Assembly: GCF_026230105.1 (NCBI RefSeq)
Contig: NC_079484.1
Coordinates: forward strand, 2,681,805-2,745,804
Direction: 5' to 3'
DNA: 64,000 nucleotides
Source: Diorhabda sublineata
Taxonomy: Eukaryota; Arthropoda; Insecta; Coleoptera; Chrysomelidae
How positions within the stretch are numbered: position 1 is the stretch's first letter; every line of letters begins with the position of its first letter. The notes beneath the pieces were generated by a model. The model saw nothing but the letters and a program-made list of their open reading frames with translations. It had not been told where the DNA came from and made no database searches. Below are positions 11,535-23,620 of the stretch, one piece after another. The translations under genes and the position numbers were made by a program.

Positions 11535-13573
11535 AATAATTTGGTTTGATTCGGTTTAATTCGGTTTGTTTTGGTTCGGTTCGGTTTGGTTTGGTTCGGA
11601 TGCTTTGGTTAGGTTTGCTTTGGTTCGGTTTGGTTTCATTCGGTTTTTTTGGTTTGGTTTAAGTTACTTTCCAAAAAACCTTTATTATCGATTCATATCA
11701 TTATTATATGTTAACTGCTCGATCCACTCCACGATGCAATTCTATCATTGCAAGTTTTTTGAGCAATTTACTCTGGGCTTAAAAAAATGTCGTCTTGAAA
11801 CACTTTCAGCAGTTTTATGTATTAAATAGTCAGCTAACGTTTGTGGGGGAACAAAACACTCCAGCGTATTCGATTTGGTTTGTTTTGATTCGGTTTGTTT
11901 GGTTCGGTTTGCTTGGTTCGGTTTCTTTCGGTTCGGTTTGGTTTAATTTGATTTAATTCTGTTTGTTTTGATTCGGTTTGGTTTGGTTCGGTTTCTTTCG
12001 GTTTGGTTTGGTTCGGTTTCTTTCGGTTCGGTTTGGTTTAATTGTGTTTTTTTTTTGGTTCGTTTTGATTCGGTTTGATTCGGTTCGTTCTGATTCGGTT
12101 CGGTTTGATTCGGTTTGTTTTGATTTGGTTCGGTTTCTTTCGGTTCGGTTTGGTTTAATTCTGTTTGTTTTGGTTCGGTTTCTTTCGGTTTGGTTTGGTT
12201 TAATTTGGTTTAATTCTGTTTGTTTTGGTTCGGTTTCTTCCGGTTCTGTTTGGTTTAATTCTGTTTGTTTTGGTTCGGTTTGATTCGGTTTGGTTTGGTT
12301 CGGTTTGTTTTGATTCGGTTTGGTTTGGTTCGGTTTCTTTCGGTTCGGTTTGGTTTAATTGTGTTTTTTTTTTGGTTCGTTTTGATTCGGTTTGATTCGG
12401 TTCGTTCTGATTCGGTTCGGTTTGATTCGGTTTGTTTTGATTTGGTTCGGTTTCTTTCGGTTCGGTTTGGTTTAATTCTGTTTGTTTTGGTTCGGTTTCT
12501 TTCGGTTTGGTTTGGTTTAATTTGGTTTAATTCTGTTTGTTTTGGTTCGGTTTCTTCCGGTTCTGTTTGGTTTAATTCTGTTTGTTTTGGTTCGGTTTGA
12601 TTCGGTTTGGTTTGGTTCGGTTTGTTTTGATTCGGTTTGGTTTGGTTCGGTTTCTTTCGGTTCGGTTTGGTTTAATTGTGTTTTTTTTTTGGTTCGTTTT
12701 GATTCGGTTTGATTCGGTTCGGTTTGATTCGGTTTGTTTTGATTTGGTTCGGTTTCTTTCGGTTCGGTTTGGTTTAATTCTGTTTGTTTTGGTTCGGTTT
12801 CTTTCGGTTTGGTTTGGTTTAATTTGGTTTAATTCTGTTTGTTTTGGTTCGGTTTCTTCCGGTTCTGTTTGGTTTAATTCTGTTTGTTTTGGTTCGGTTT
12901 GATTCGGTTTGGTTTGGTTCGGTTTGTTTTGATTCGGTTTGGTTTGGTTCGGTTTCTTTCGGTTCGGTTTGGTTTAATTGTGTTTTTTTTTTTGGTTCGT
13001 TTTGATTCGGTTTGATTCGGTTCGTTCTGATTCGGTTCGGTTTGATTCGGTTTGTTTTGATTTGGTTCGGTTTCTTTCGGTTCGGTTTGGTTTAATTCTG
13101 TTTGTTTTGGTTCGGTTTCTTTCGGTTCGGTTTGGTTTAATTTGGTTTAATTCTGTTTGTTTTGGTTCGATTTGGTTTGGTTCGTTTTGATTCGGTTTGT
13201 TTTGGTTTGGTTTCTTTCGGTTCGGTTTGGTTTAATTCGGTTTGTTTTGGTTCGGTTTGATTCAGTTTGGTTTGATTCGGTTTGGTTTGGTTCGGTTTGT
13301 TTTGATTCGGTTTGTTTTGGTTCGGTTTGTTTTGGTTCGGTTTCTTTCGGTTCGGTTTGTTTTAATTTAGTTTAATTCTGTTTGTTTTGGTTCGGTTTGA
13401 TTCGGTTTGTTTTGATTCGGTTTGTTTTGGTTCGGTTTCTTTCGGTTCGGTTTGGTTTAATTCTGTTTGTTTTGGTTCGGTTTGGTTTGATTCGGTTTGT
13501 TTTGGTTCGGTTTGGTTTAATTTGGTTTAATTCTGTTTGTTTTGGTTCGGTTTGGTCCCATTCGGTTTAGTTT
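11535..13573. repeat. Pentanucleotide TTYGG-type arrays with ~317-bp higher-order copies
   Basis: The plus strand is built almost wholly of 5-bp words (GGTTC, GGTTT, GATTC, TGTTT, TTTAA) and is T/G-rich with few C or A. A short block (11535-11660) and a long block (11868-13573) are separated by about 210 bp of non-repeat sequence. The long block contains larger copies: the same order of words recurs at 12265, 12582 and about 12884, a period near 317 bp with one copy 15 bp shorter. Open frames of the WFGLIRFGLVRF type are simply the pentamer read in codons and are not genes. Confidence 0.93.
11661..11871. repeat. Array tail, copy 1 of a ~210-bp duplicated segment
   Basis: The segment starts with aagttactttccaaaaaacc and ends near cagcgtattc. 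It directly follows the short pentamer block and is closely similar to 13574-13787, which directly follows the long block. The repeated pairing of pentamer block and tail suggests that the pair is one repeating or mobile unit. Confidence 0.8.
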
Positions 13574-13787
13574 AAGCTACTTTCCAAAAAACCTCTAATA
13601 TCAAATCATATCATTATTATATGTTAACTGCTTGAGCCCCACTCCACGATGCAATTCTATAATTGCAAGTTTTTTGAGGAATTTACTTTGTTCTGGGCAT
13701 GTCGTCTTGAAACACTTTCAGCAGTTTCATCTATCAAATAGTCAGCTAACGTTCATGGGGGAACAAAACGATCCAACCCGCGTATTC
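13574..13787. repeat. Array tail, copy 2 of a ~210-bp duplicated segment
   Basis: It starts with aagctactttccaaaaaacc and shares with copy 1 the blocks gttaactgct, actccacgatgcaattct, gtcgtcttgaaacactttca and agtcagctaacgtt, with small indels. It lies immediately right of the long pentamer block. Confidence 0.8.
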
Positions 13788-15047
13788 CGGCAACAAACCA
13801 CGACCATTGGTGTTGTTGCTCCAGCTTCAAACCGGGCAATCTATCCTATGTATTTCCTGGTTCCGAATATCCGCTAAAATATCTAATAACTAATAACATT
13901 CGAGACGAAAACGATAATCCATTATACAGAATCGAATTTTTTATAAGCACAGATTGAGGTTATGTAATATGGACAAGAGCAGAAATAATCCGTCAGTTTT
14001 TACATTTCTCATATGTTTAACACGGTACAAAAATGCATTTTTGTTTTATATTCGGTAATATTTTTCAAGTATTCGAGTCGTCCTTGAATATTTGAGGCTT
14101 GCACATATTTTCTGATTAAATAATACCCCTACAACTCACGATAACAAAAATTGCATATCCTCCTTAGAATAAACAAAGAAGTTTAATCAACACCACGTAT
14201 AAACTACCTATCTGATGATGAATTATTATAGGAAACATTTAGCTCCAATGAACTGAAATTACGTTTTCCGCTTATTATGATGATTATTTCGTCCTCAGTG
14301 GACGTATTCGAATCGTTTGCGGTACTAGTTTTAATTCGTAATGCACTTCTTGTTGTTTATAAACATTTAATTGCTTTTTATTGGTAAGAAAGGACATGCA
14401 AATTCACTTGTTTGTCCAAATCGAATGGCTTTAAAATACTTGGTCGATTTCTGTGATACAGAAAATGACACTTCGGACTAGATACTCGAGTTCGTAAACT
14501 AGCACCAAGAACAGCCAACGTTGTAAACCTAAAAAAGATATGTTGTGGTTGATAAATCCAAATTTTACTTTGTTCTTCTTCTTTTATTGATTTTAGGGCT
14601 TGCCGTCTATGTCCTTGATCCCTTTGGAGGTCTGCCTGTTGATCTTCCGGTAGTTGGCTTCTCTTTGCTTGCTTGCTTGTTTCGCCATTTTGTTAAATAG
14701 TATAATCTAGTCCGGCATTTTATAATATATCAAAAATTATGCCTTGTCGTCAAAGGAATTGAGGTTAATGAACAAATAAATGAAGATTTTATTAAATATA
14801 TTATTATTAAATCTATTTGCAGTATCTAAAGAAAAGGTTATTTAAACGTGACTATTCCGGATCATCTTTGTTCTTCTTGGAGTGTTCAAGGGTTTAACAT
14901 CGTAAATTAACATAATTCGATGTTTGAAAAGGTATGATAATGAATATAATAATAATCATATACGAATCCTTTTCATCAAGATACTATTTATTTTCACAAA
15001 TCATATAAAAGAATAAATATCTAACATTCTATTTGGTATAGAGTATT
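13788..15047. other. Intergenic sequence downstream of the glycine-rich gene
   Basis: No gene was recognised on either strand. It contains the likely 3' untranslated region and polyadenylation signal of the glycine-rich gene near 14987-15047; the rest shows no clear structure. Confidence 0.45.
14987..14992 (-). terminator. Candidate polyadenylation signal AATAAA
   Basis: Minus-strand AATAAA lies about 56 bp downstream of the stop codon of the glycine-rich gene, a normal spacing for an insect 3' end. Confidence 0.5.
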
Positions 15048-15401
15048 TCATTTTCCATATCCGTAGCCACGACCACTTCCGAATCCAGATCCTCCGCCCC
15101 ATCCATATCCGCTACCGCCTCCACCGCCGCCTCCGCCCCCACCGCCGCCGCTACCCCATCCGCCACCACTTCCCCAACCGCTACCACCTCCTCTAACTCC
15201 ACCAGTTCCCATACCTCCGCCGTTTTCCATACCGCCACCACTTTCCATACCGCCACCAGTTGCCATACCGATGCCGCTTCCCATGCCGACGCCGTTGCCC
15301 ATACCGACGGTATTTTCCATGAATCTACCCCCACCCCATAGAGGATTATGGAAACGAAGTGACGAACATCGGGAGAGTATGACAAGGAACAGAAGATATG
15401 C
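15048..15401 (-). CDS. Glycine-rich protein exon 2
   Basis: A coding exon of 354 bp including the stop. The acceptor is TTTTCAG before 15401. The ATG at 15320-15318 lies in the same frame but is internal. Starting there would lose the signal peptide, so the spliced start is preferred. Confidence 0.8.
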   Translation of the reverse strand, partial: AYLLFLVILSRCSSLRFHNPLWGGGRFMENTVGMGNGVGMGSGIGMATGGGMESGGGMENGGGMGTGGVRGGGSGWGSGGGWGSGGGGGGGGGGGGSGYGWGGGSGFGSGRGYGYGK

Positions 15402-18241
15402 CTGAAAATGTATTTAAATGGAAAATATCAATTTTTGATAAAATTTGATTTTTCTAATAGTCAGTAAGAGAACTTTTTCGGAAAAAAAAACACAACTTTC
15501 GAACTATATGCCGCGACGAATATTGTATTAGATTTTTTTCGAAATATATCTCAAGAAAACTGTGACAAAAAAAATTATTTGGTTATAAAGTGAAATCACA
15601 CAACCCGACAACACCGCTAGGAACGCACTGGCGCGTTTGTGAGTGCAGCCACTCCAAAGTCAACTGGGAGCAGGTGATTGAATTTGATTTAGGTTAGGTT
15701 TACATTATAACATAAATACTAAATGCTAAAACGGGTTTTAAACAAAAATTTTAGTTGTATGAGATCTGACATTAATTTGAAGAAGGTGAGGTTGCAAATG
15801 GGTCTCATTGAAATCTTCAAGAAATTGAGAGGACGTAAAAAATACGTTAAACATTCATTACAAACTTTTTAACATCAAAAACACCATAGACCCAAACTGT
15901 TTACAAAGTGTTTCAAGTTTGAAAATTATTTGGTTATAAGGTGAAATCACACAACCCGACAACACCGCTAGGAACGCACTGGCGCGTTTGTGAGTGCAGC
16001 CACTCGAAAGTCAACTGGGAGCAGGTGATTGAATTTGATTTAGGTTAGGTTTACATTATAACAGAAATACTAAATGCTAAAACGGGTTTTAAACAAAAAT
16101 TTTAGTTGTATGAGATCTGACATTAATTTGAAGAAGGTGAGGTTGTAAATGGGTCTCATTGAAATCTTAAAGAAATTGAGAGGACGTAAAAAATACGTTA
16201 AACATTCATTACAAACTTTTTAACATCAAAAACACCATAGACCCAAACTGTTTACAAAGTGTTTCAAGTTTGAAAATTATTTGGTTATAAGGTGAAATCA
16301 CACAACCCGACAACACCGCTAGGAACGCACTGGCGCGTTTGTGAGTGCAGCCACTCGAAAGTCAACTGGGAGCAGGTGATTGAATTTGATTTAGGTTAGG
16401 TTTACATTATAACAGAAATACTAAATGCCAAAACGGGTTTTTAACAAAAATTTTATTTATATGAGATCTGATATCAATTTGAAGAAGGTGAGGTTGCAAA
16501 TGGGTCTCATTGAAATCTTAAAGAAATTGAGAGGACGTAAAAAATACGTTAAACATTCATTACAAACTTTTTAACATCAAAAACACCATAGACCCAAACT
16601 GTTTACAAAGTGTTTCAAGTTTAAAAATTATTTGGTTATAAGGTGAAATCACACATCCCGACAACACCGCTAGGAACGCACTGGCGCGTTTGTGAGTGCA
16701 GCCACTCCAAAGTCAACTGGGAGCAGGTGATTGAATTTGATTTAGGTTAGGTTTACATTATAACATAAATACTAAATGCTAAAACGGGTTTTAAACAAAA
16801 ATTTTAGTTGTATGAGATCTGACATTAATTTGAAGAAGGTGAGGTTGTAAATGGGTCTCATTGAAATCTTCAAGAAATTGAGAGGACGTAAAAAATACGT
16901 TAAACATTCATTACAAACTTTTTAACATCAAAAACACCATAGACCCAAACTGTTTACAAAGTGTTTCAAGTTTAAAAATTATTTGGTTATAAGGTGAAAT
17001 CACACATCCCGACAACACCGCTAGGAACGCACTGGCGCGTTTGTGAGTGCAGCCACTCCAAAGTCAACTGGGAGCAGGTGATTGAATTTGATTTAGGTTA
17101 GGTTTACATTATAACATAAATACTAAATGCTAAAACGGGTTTTAAACAAAAATTTTAGTTGTATGAGATCTGACATTAATTTGAAGAAGGTGAGGTTGTA
17201 AATGGGTCTCATTGAAATCTTCAAGAAATTGAGAGGACGTAAAAAATACGTTAAACATTCATTACAAACTTTTTAACATCAAAAACACCATAGACCCAAA
17301 CTGTTTACAAAGTGTTTCAAGTTTAAAAATTATTTGGTTATAAGGTGAAATCACACATCCCGACAACACCGCTAGGAACGCACTGGCGCGTTTGTGAGTG
17401 CAGCCACTCCAAAGTCAACTGGGAGCAGGTGATTGAATTTGATTTAGGTTAGGTTTACATTATAACATAAATACTAAATGCTAAAACGGGTTTTAAACAA
17501 AAATTTTAGTTGTATGAGATCTGACATTAATTTGAAGAAGGTGAGGTTGTAAATGGGTCTCATTGAAATCTTAAAGAAATTGAGAGGACGTAAAAAATAC
17601 GTTAAACATTCATTACAAACTTTTTAACATCAAAAACACCATAGACCCAAAGTGTTTCAAGTTTGAAAATTATTTGGTTATAAGGTGAAATCACACAACC
17701 CGACAACACCGCTAGGAACGCACTGGCGCGTTTGTGAGTGCAGCCACTCGAAAGTCAACTGGGAGCAGGTGATTGAATTTGATTTAGGTTAGGTTTACAT
17801 TATAACAGAAATACTAAATGCCAAAACGGGTTTTTAACAAAAATTTTATTTATATGAGATCTGATATCAATTTGAAGAAGGTGAGGTTGCAAATGGGTCT
17901 CATTGAAATCTTCAAGAAATTGAGAGGACGTAAAAAATACGTTAAACATTCATTACAAACTTTTTAACCTCAAAAACACCAACTGTTTACAAAGAATATT
18001 CAAGTGTTTCAAGTTTAAAAATTTTTTGGTAAAAATGTACAAAGTGAATTTATTGAAAAACTGTGAACATAAATACGAGGTTTTCCAAAAATCTAATCGA
18101 TTTCCAATCGAATAAATGTTTTTTTGATTAAATCAAAAATAAAATTTGGTATTATATTTTAAGGTAAATGATTAGATAGATAATAAATATCTGGACGTAT
18201 AACTAATTTTTACTTACGATTAAAATAAATATTCCCTTCAT
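15048..18241 (-). CDS. Secreted glycine-rich protein, two coding exons (15048-15401 and 18218-18241)
   Basis: Exon 1 (18241-18218) encodes MKGIFILI and ends at a GTAAGT donor. Exon 2 begins after TTTTCAG at 15401, in phase 0, with AYLLFLVILSRCSS. Together they form a typical signal peptide (Lys, then a hydrophobic core, cleavage probably near the SRCSS region). The mature part starts around LRFHNPLWGGG, has a Met/Gly-rich stretch of GMG, GMES and GMEN-type repeats, and ends in a Gly/Ser/Tyr/Trp-rich tail with a long Gly run and GRGYGYGK. Total is about 125 residues, with the TGA stop at 15050-15048. Such proteins in insects are often cuticle, silk, eggshell or antimicrobial components; which one is not known here. 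A TATA box and initiator precede exon 1. The 2.8-kb intron is mostly a 351-bp tandem array. An overlapping frame (MSYSPDV...) is a shadow, because only this frame continues the signal peptide. Confidence 0.8.
15572..18020. repeat. 351-bp tandem array, seven copies, in the glycine-rich gene intron
   Basis: The marker gaacgcactggcgcg occurs at 15621, 15972, 16323, 16674, 17025, 17376 and 17716, giving five intervals of 351 bp and a last one of 340 bp caused by a loss near the ctgtttacaa stretch. Copies are nearly identical, with a few shared variants (cgaaag or ccaaag; ttaaag or ttcaag). Every copy contains ggttaggttt and a short plus-strand open frame of 24 codons (see findings). The array lies within the intron at 15402-18217. 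Confidence 0.95.
18218..18241 (-). CDS. Glycine-rich protein exon 1 (8 codons)
   Basis: ATG at 18241-18239 in a good context (GTAAAAATG) opens 8 codons ending at a consensus GTAAGT donor. Phase 0 matches exon 2. The exon is too short to be found by open-frame length; it is supported by completing the signal peptide and by the promoter about 60 bp upstream. Confidence 0.75.
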
Positions 18242-18298
18242 TTTTACGGTTTTTGATCACTTAAAAAGTAGTTACTTAAATTGAAAACATAGTTAGAA

Positions 18299-18329
18299 TG
18301 AGATGACACGTTTGAATAACTCTTTTATA
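18299..18329 (-). promoter_or_regulatory. TATA box and initiator of the glycine-rich gene
   Basis: Minus-strand TATAAAAG lies at 18329-18322. An initiator-like TCATTC follows, with its A at 18299, 30 bp downstream of the first T of the TATA box. This is the canonical spacing and predicts a 5' leader of about 58 nt before the ATG at 18241. Confidence 0.65.
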
Positions 18330-19790
18330 GGTAAAAATCGACCTGCACTAATTCTAGCGTCAAGGATTCGTCTCAGTTTTTTTTCCATTGTTTTGTACAT
18401 AATTTGGGAATTACAATGGTGATTCTTCTTTTTTTGTTTTCGTTTATATTTGTGATTTAACTAAAGTAGAAAAACATATTCAATTTATAGTACATAAATG
18501 ACATTTCTAAGAAAAATAGGAAATAAAACAAGAAAAAAAAGGGAATTATGAAACAATTTAAAACTAAAAACGAAGAAGGAAAACTCAGACAGTTCGACGA
18601 CGTCGAGAAAGGCCGAACAGAAGCTGGATATTAATTTATAAGACACAAAACTAAAGAGAAAACACAAAATAAAATCTGGAAGATAAGCGAAAATTAACCA
18701 AAGCAATCGCTTCAAAAACCTCGAGATGAAAGAAGGATAATTGGACGCAATTAAGACTCAGTTTCTAGACAAAATCAAAGAGGTAGTTGGACCACGTCGA
18801 GGAAGGAAGACAGAGCAGGATTCGAAGAGAAAGAATAAAGACAAACAAACGACTCAGGATAGAAACAGCAGTTGAAAAAGAAGCTCAAGCAGTTACTCAA
18901 CTCGAACAAGCCTTTAACATGAAGAGGTAGAAAGAAAAAGAAAGAAATTAAGAAGAAGAAGAAGAAATAAAACCTTCTTACTGCTCCAAAACGGTCAGTG
19001 TGAACACTATTACAGAATTTCTCAAATTTTTCTCTAATTTATCTGATCTGATACAAGTTTTCGGGCTTTTATTAGTCTTCCATAACCAGGACGATAAAAG
19101 GAGGTTTGGACTGGTCAAAAGCCAATTAAAAATTAGAAATTTCTTTCTATTCTATTTCCAAGAAACTATTCCCAAGAAGTTTCAAAGGAAAATACGATTT
19201 TAGACTTTTCCTCGCTTCTACGTGGAAATTAACAGACAAAAGGAGTCCGTCTAGGATTTCTAGTTCCCGTAATGAAGCGATTAAAAAAAAATGTCGATTA
19301 ACACATGTGTTCACAGTTCACTTAACGACATAGTAATTAGAACCGTATCGATGGTATTCCGTGTATTGAAATGTCACCTTTATGAATGTCATCCACAAAA
19401 GTATATTAAGCCGTGAAGGTTGGTGATGTATTTGTGAAATTTTACATCGACTTCCAAATATAAATAATGTTTAACCGATTAACTAGGATTTTATTTTTAA
19501 ATACAGTTCTGTTACGATTTCTATTCCATTATTGGGAGAGACTTTCGGGTATTGAAACAACGAGAACCCAGTCGTTTACCCTCAGGATTCTGTGGACTGT
19601 GGAGTATGACATGTTCCAGCAAATTTCAAACAAACTAAACTTTAAGCCTTTTAGTATTTTTCGAAAATTGTTAAAATCACCGTTCTTTGCTCATTCTCCA
19701 TTTGGGCTCGAATGGACCGATTTAAAATTATGATAATAGATAGAAGCTCAGCTGATATTGAAGCAGCATTTTAGTTACTACATCTTGCAA
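18330..19790. other. Intergenic sequence, purine-rich plus strand at 18510-18990
   Basis: No intact gene was recognised. Between about 18510 and 18990 the plus strand is AG-rich and reads in broken frames with Lys/Arg-rich stretches (such as LDKIKEVVGPRRGRK). This could be a decayed retroelement, but no diagnostic motif is visible. The remainder, including short frames at 19000-19203 and 19467-19733, is unassigned. Confidence 0.35.
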
Positions 19791-22700
19791 GGATTTACAA
19801 GTCTGCAAGACTAAATTTAGAAGATTTCTGAAGTGCTGATGGTTCTAGCCAAAAAAGTTCATAAAAACAATGTTTCTGCAGCAATTTGCAAGTTTGCTAG
19901 ACTAAATTCAGATGAACTCCGACGCCCTGATGGTTCTAGCATTGAAAACTTCGGAAAAACAAAGACTCTGCAACAATTTGAAACTCTGCAAGTATAAATT
20001 TTGGAGGTTTTTGATGTGCTGATGGTTCTGGCATCGAAACTTCACAAAAACAAAGTTTCTGCAGCAATTTGGAAGTCTGCAAGACTAAATTTGGAATATC
20101 TCTGAAGTGCTGATGGTTCTGGCATCGAAACTTTACAAAAACAAAGTTTATGCAGCAATTTGCAAGTCTGCTAGACTAAATTTGGAAGATCTCTGAAGTG
20201 CTGATGGTTCTGGCATCCAAACTTCACAAAAACAAAGTTTCTGCAGCAATTTGGAAGTCTGCAAGACTAAATTTGGAATATCTCTGAAGTGCTGAGGGTT
20301 CTGGCATCGAAACTTTACAAAAACAAAGTTTATGCAGCAATTTGCAAGTCTGCTAGACTAAATTTGGAAGATCTCTGAAGTGCTGATGGTTCTGGCATCC
20401 AAACTTCACAAAAACAAAGTTTATGCAGCAATTTGGAAGTCTGCAAGACTAAATTTGGAATATCTCTGAAGTGCTGAGGGTTCTGGCATCGAAACTTTAC
20501 AAAAACAAAGTTTATGCAGCAATTTGCAAGTCTGCAAGACTAAATTTGGAAGATCTCTGATGCTCTGATGATTCTAGCATTGAAAACTTCACAAAAACAA
20601 AGTTTCTGCAGCAATTTGGAAGTCTGCAAGACTAAATTTGGAATATCTCTGAAGTGCTGATGGTTCTGGCATCGAAACTTTACAAAAACAAAGTTTATGC
20701 AGCAATTTGCAAGTCTGCTAGACTAAATTTGGAAGATCTCTGAAGTGCTGATGGTTCTGGCATCCAAACTTCACAAAAACAAAGTTTATGCAGCAATTTG
20801 CAAGTCTGCAAGACTAAATTTGGAAGATCTCTGATGCTCTGATGATTCTAGCATTTAAAACTTCACAAAAACAAAGTTTCTGCAGCAATTTGGAAGTCTG
20901 CAAGACTAAATTTGGAATATCTCTGAAGTGCTGATGGTTCTGGCATCGAAACTTTACAAAAACAAAGTTTATGCAGCAATTTGCAAGTCTGCTAGACTAA
21001 ATTTGGAAGATCTCTGAAGTGCTGATGGTTCTGGCATCCAAACTTCACAAAAACAAAGTTTCTGCAGCAATTTGGAAGTCTGCTAGACTAAATTTGGAAG
21101 ATCTCTGAAGTGCTGATGGTTCTGGCATCCAAACTTCACAAAAACAAAGTTTATGCAGCAATTTGGAAGTCTGCAAGACTAAATTTGGAATATCTCTGAA
21201 GTGCTGAGGGTTCTGGCATCGAAACTTTACAAAAACAAAGTTTATGCAGCAATTTGCAAGTCTGCAAGACTAAATTTGGAAGATCTCTGATGCTCTGATG
21301 ATTCTAGCATTGAAAACTTCACAAAAACAAAGTTTCTGCAGCAATTTGGAAGTCTGCAAGACTAAATTTGGAATATCTCTGAAGTGCTGATGGTTCTGGC
21401 ATCGAAACTTTACAAAAACAAAGTTTATGCAGCAATTTGCAAGTCTGCTAGACTAAATTTGGAAGATCTCTGAAGTGCTGATGGTTCTGGCATCCAAACT
21501 TCACAAAAACAAAGTTTATGCAGCAATTTGCAAGTCTGCAAGACTAAATTTGGAAGATCTCTGATGCTCTGATGATTCTAGCATTTAAAACTTCACAAAA
21601 ACAAAGTTTCTGCAGCAATTTGGAAGTCTGCAAGACTAAATTTGGAAGATCTCTGATGCTCTGATGATTCTAGCATTTAAAACTTCACAAAAACAAAGTT
21701 TCTGCAGCAATTTGCAAGTCTGCTAGACTAAATTTGGAAGATCTCTGAAGTGCTGATGGTTCTGGCATCCAAACTTCACAAAAACAAAGTTTATGCAGCA
21801 ATTTGCAAGTCTGCAAGACAAAATTTGGAAGATCTCTGATGCTCTGATGATTCTAGCATTGAAAACTTCACAAAAACAAAGTTTCTGCAGCAATTTGGAA
21901 GTCTGCAAGACTAAATTTGGAATATCTCTGAAGTGCTGATGGTTCTGGCATCGAAACTTTACAAAAACAAAGTTTATGCAGCAATTTGCAAGTCTGCTAG
22001 ACTAAATTTGGAAGATCTCTGAAGTGCTGATGGTTCTGGCATCCAAACTTCACAAAAACAAAGTTTATGCAGCAATTTGCAAGTCTGCAAGACTAAATTT
22101 GGAAGATCTCTGATGCTCTGATGATTCTAGCATTGAAAACTTCACAAAAACAAAGTTTCTGCAGCAATGTGGAAGTCTGCAAGACTAAATTTGGAATATC
22201 TCTGAAGTGCTGATGGTTCTGGCATCCAAACTTCACAAAAACAAAGTTTATGCAGTAATTTGCAAGTCTGCAAGACTAAATTTGGAAGATCTCTGATGCT
22301 CTGATGATTCTAGCATTGAAAACTTCACAAAAACAAAGTTTCTGCAGCAATTTGGAAGTCTGCAAGACTAAATTTGGAATATCTCTAAAATGCTGATGGT
22401 TTTGGCATAAAAACTTTAGGAAAACAAAGTTTCTGCATCAATTTGCAAGTCTGCAAGACTAAATTTGGAATATCTCTAAAATGCTGATGGTTTTGGCATA
22501 AAAACTTTAGGAAAACAAAGTTTCTGCATCAATTAGCAAGTCTGCAAGACTAAATTTGGAATATCTCTAAAATGCTGATGGTTTTGGCATAAAAACTTTA
22601 GGAAAACAAAGTTTCTGCATCAATTTGCAAGTCTGCAAGACTAAATTTGGAATATCTCTAAAATGCTGATGGTTTTGGCATAAAAACTTTAGGAAAACAA

Positions 22701-23620
22701 AGTTTATGCAGCAATTTGCAAGTCTGCTAGACTAAATTTGGAAGATCTCTGAAGTGCTGATGGTTCTGGCATCCAAACTTCACAAAAACAAAGTTTATGC
22801 AGCAATTTGCAAGTCTGCAAGACTAAATTTGGAAGATCTCTGATGCTCTGATGATTCTAGCATTGAAAACTTCACAAAAACAAAGTTTCTGCAGCAATGT
22901 GGAAGTCTGCAAGACTAAATTTGGAATATCTCTGAAGTGCTGATGGTTCTGGCATCCAAACTTCACAAAAACAAAGTTTATGCAGCAATTTGCAAGTCTG
23001 CAAGACTAAATTTGGAAGATCTCTGATGCTCTGATGATTCTAGCATTGAAAACTTCACAAAAACAAAGTTTCTGCAGCAATTTGGAAGTCTGCAAGACTA
23101 AATTTGGAATATCTCTAAAATGCTGATGGTTTTGGCATAAAAACTTTAGGAAAACAAAGTTTCTGCATCAATTTGCAAGTCTGCAAGACTAAATTTGGAA
23201 TATCTCTAAAATGCTGATGGTTTTGGCATAAAAACTTTAGGAAAACAAAGTTTCTGCATCAATTAGCAAGTCTGCAAGACTAAATTTGGAATATCTCTAA
23301 AATGCTGATGGTTTTGGCATAAAAACTTTAGGAAAACAAAGTTTCTGCATCAATTTGCAAGTCTGCAAGACTAAATTTGGAATATCTCTAAAATGCTGAT
23401 GGTTTTGGCTTAAAAACTTTAGGAAAACAAAGTTTCTGCATCAATTAGCAAGTCTGCAAGACTAAATTTGGAATATCTCTCAAATGCTGATGGTTTAGGC
23501 ATCGAAACTTTAGGAAAACAAAGTTTCTGTAACAATTGAAAAGTGTGCAAGACTAAATTCGGGATATCTTTGACGTGCTAATGGTTCTGGCATTGAAAAC
23601 TTGAGGAAAATCGCACAGAA
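19790..23620. repeat. 91-bp tandem array, about 42 units
   Basis: The unit is about 91-92 bp and contains gcagcaatttgcaagtctgc and caaaaacaaagttt. At least three subtypes are interspersed: gaagtgctgatggttctggc, gatgctctgatgattctagc, and aaaatgctgatggttttggc. The last is found only near the right side (22370-22690 and 23090-23480). A block of about 730 bp is duplicated: the rare variant gcagcaatgtgg occurs at 22161 and 22891. Units at both edges are more diverged. It does not encode protein, since 91 is not a multiple of 3 and stops are frequent. Confidence 0.95.

Noticed and set aside
12265..13570. Series of 60-110 codon frames rich in WFGLIRFGLVRF
   Set aside because: They are the pentamer repeat read in codons, with no start context, family or splice signals.
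15029..15385. 118-codon frame overlapping the glycine-rich gene
   Set aside because: It is out of frame with the signal peptide and the spliced first exon; its Val/Ala/Trp composition is the shifted reading of Gly codons.
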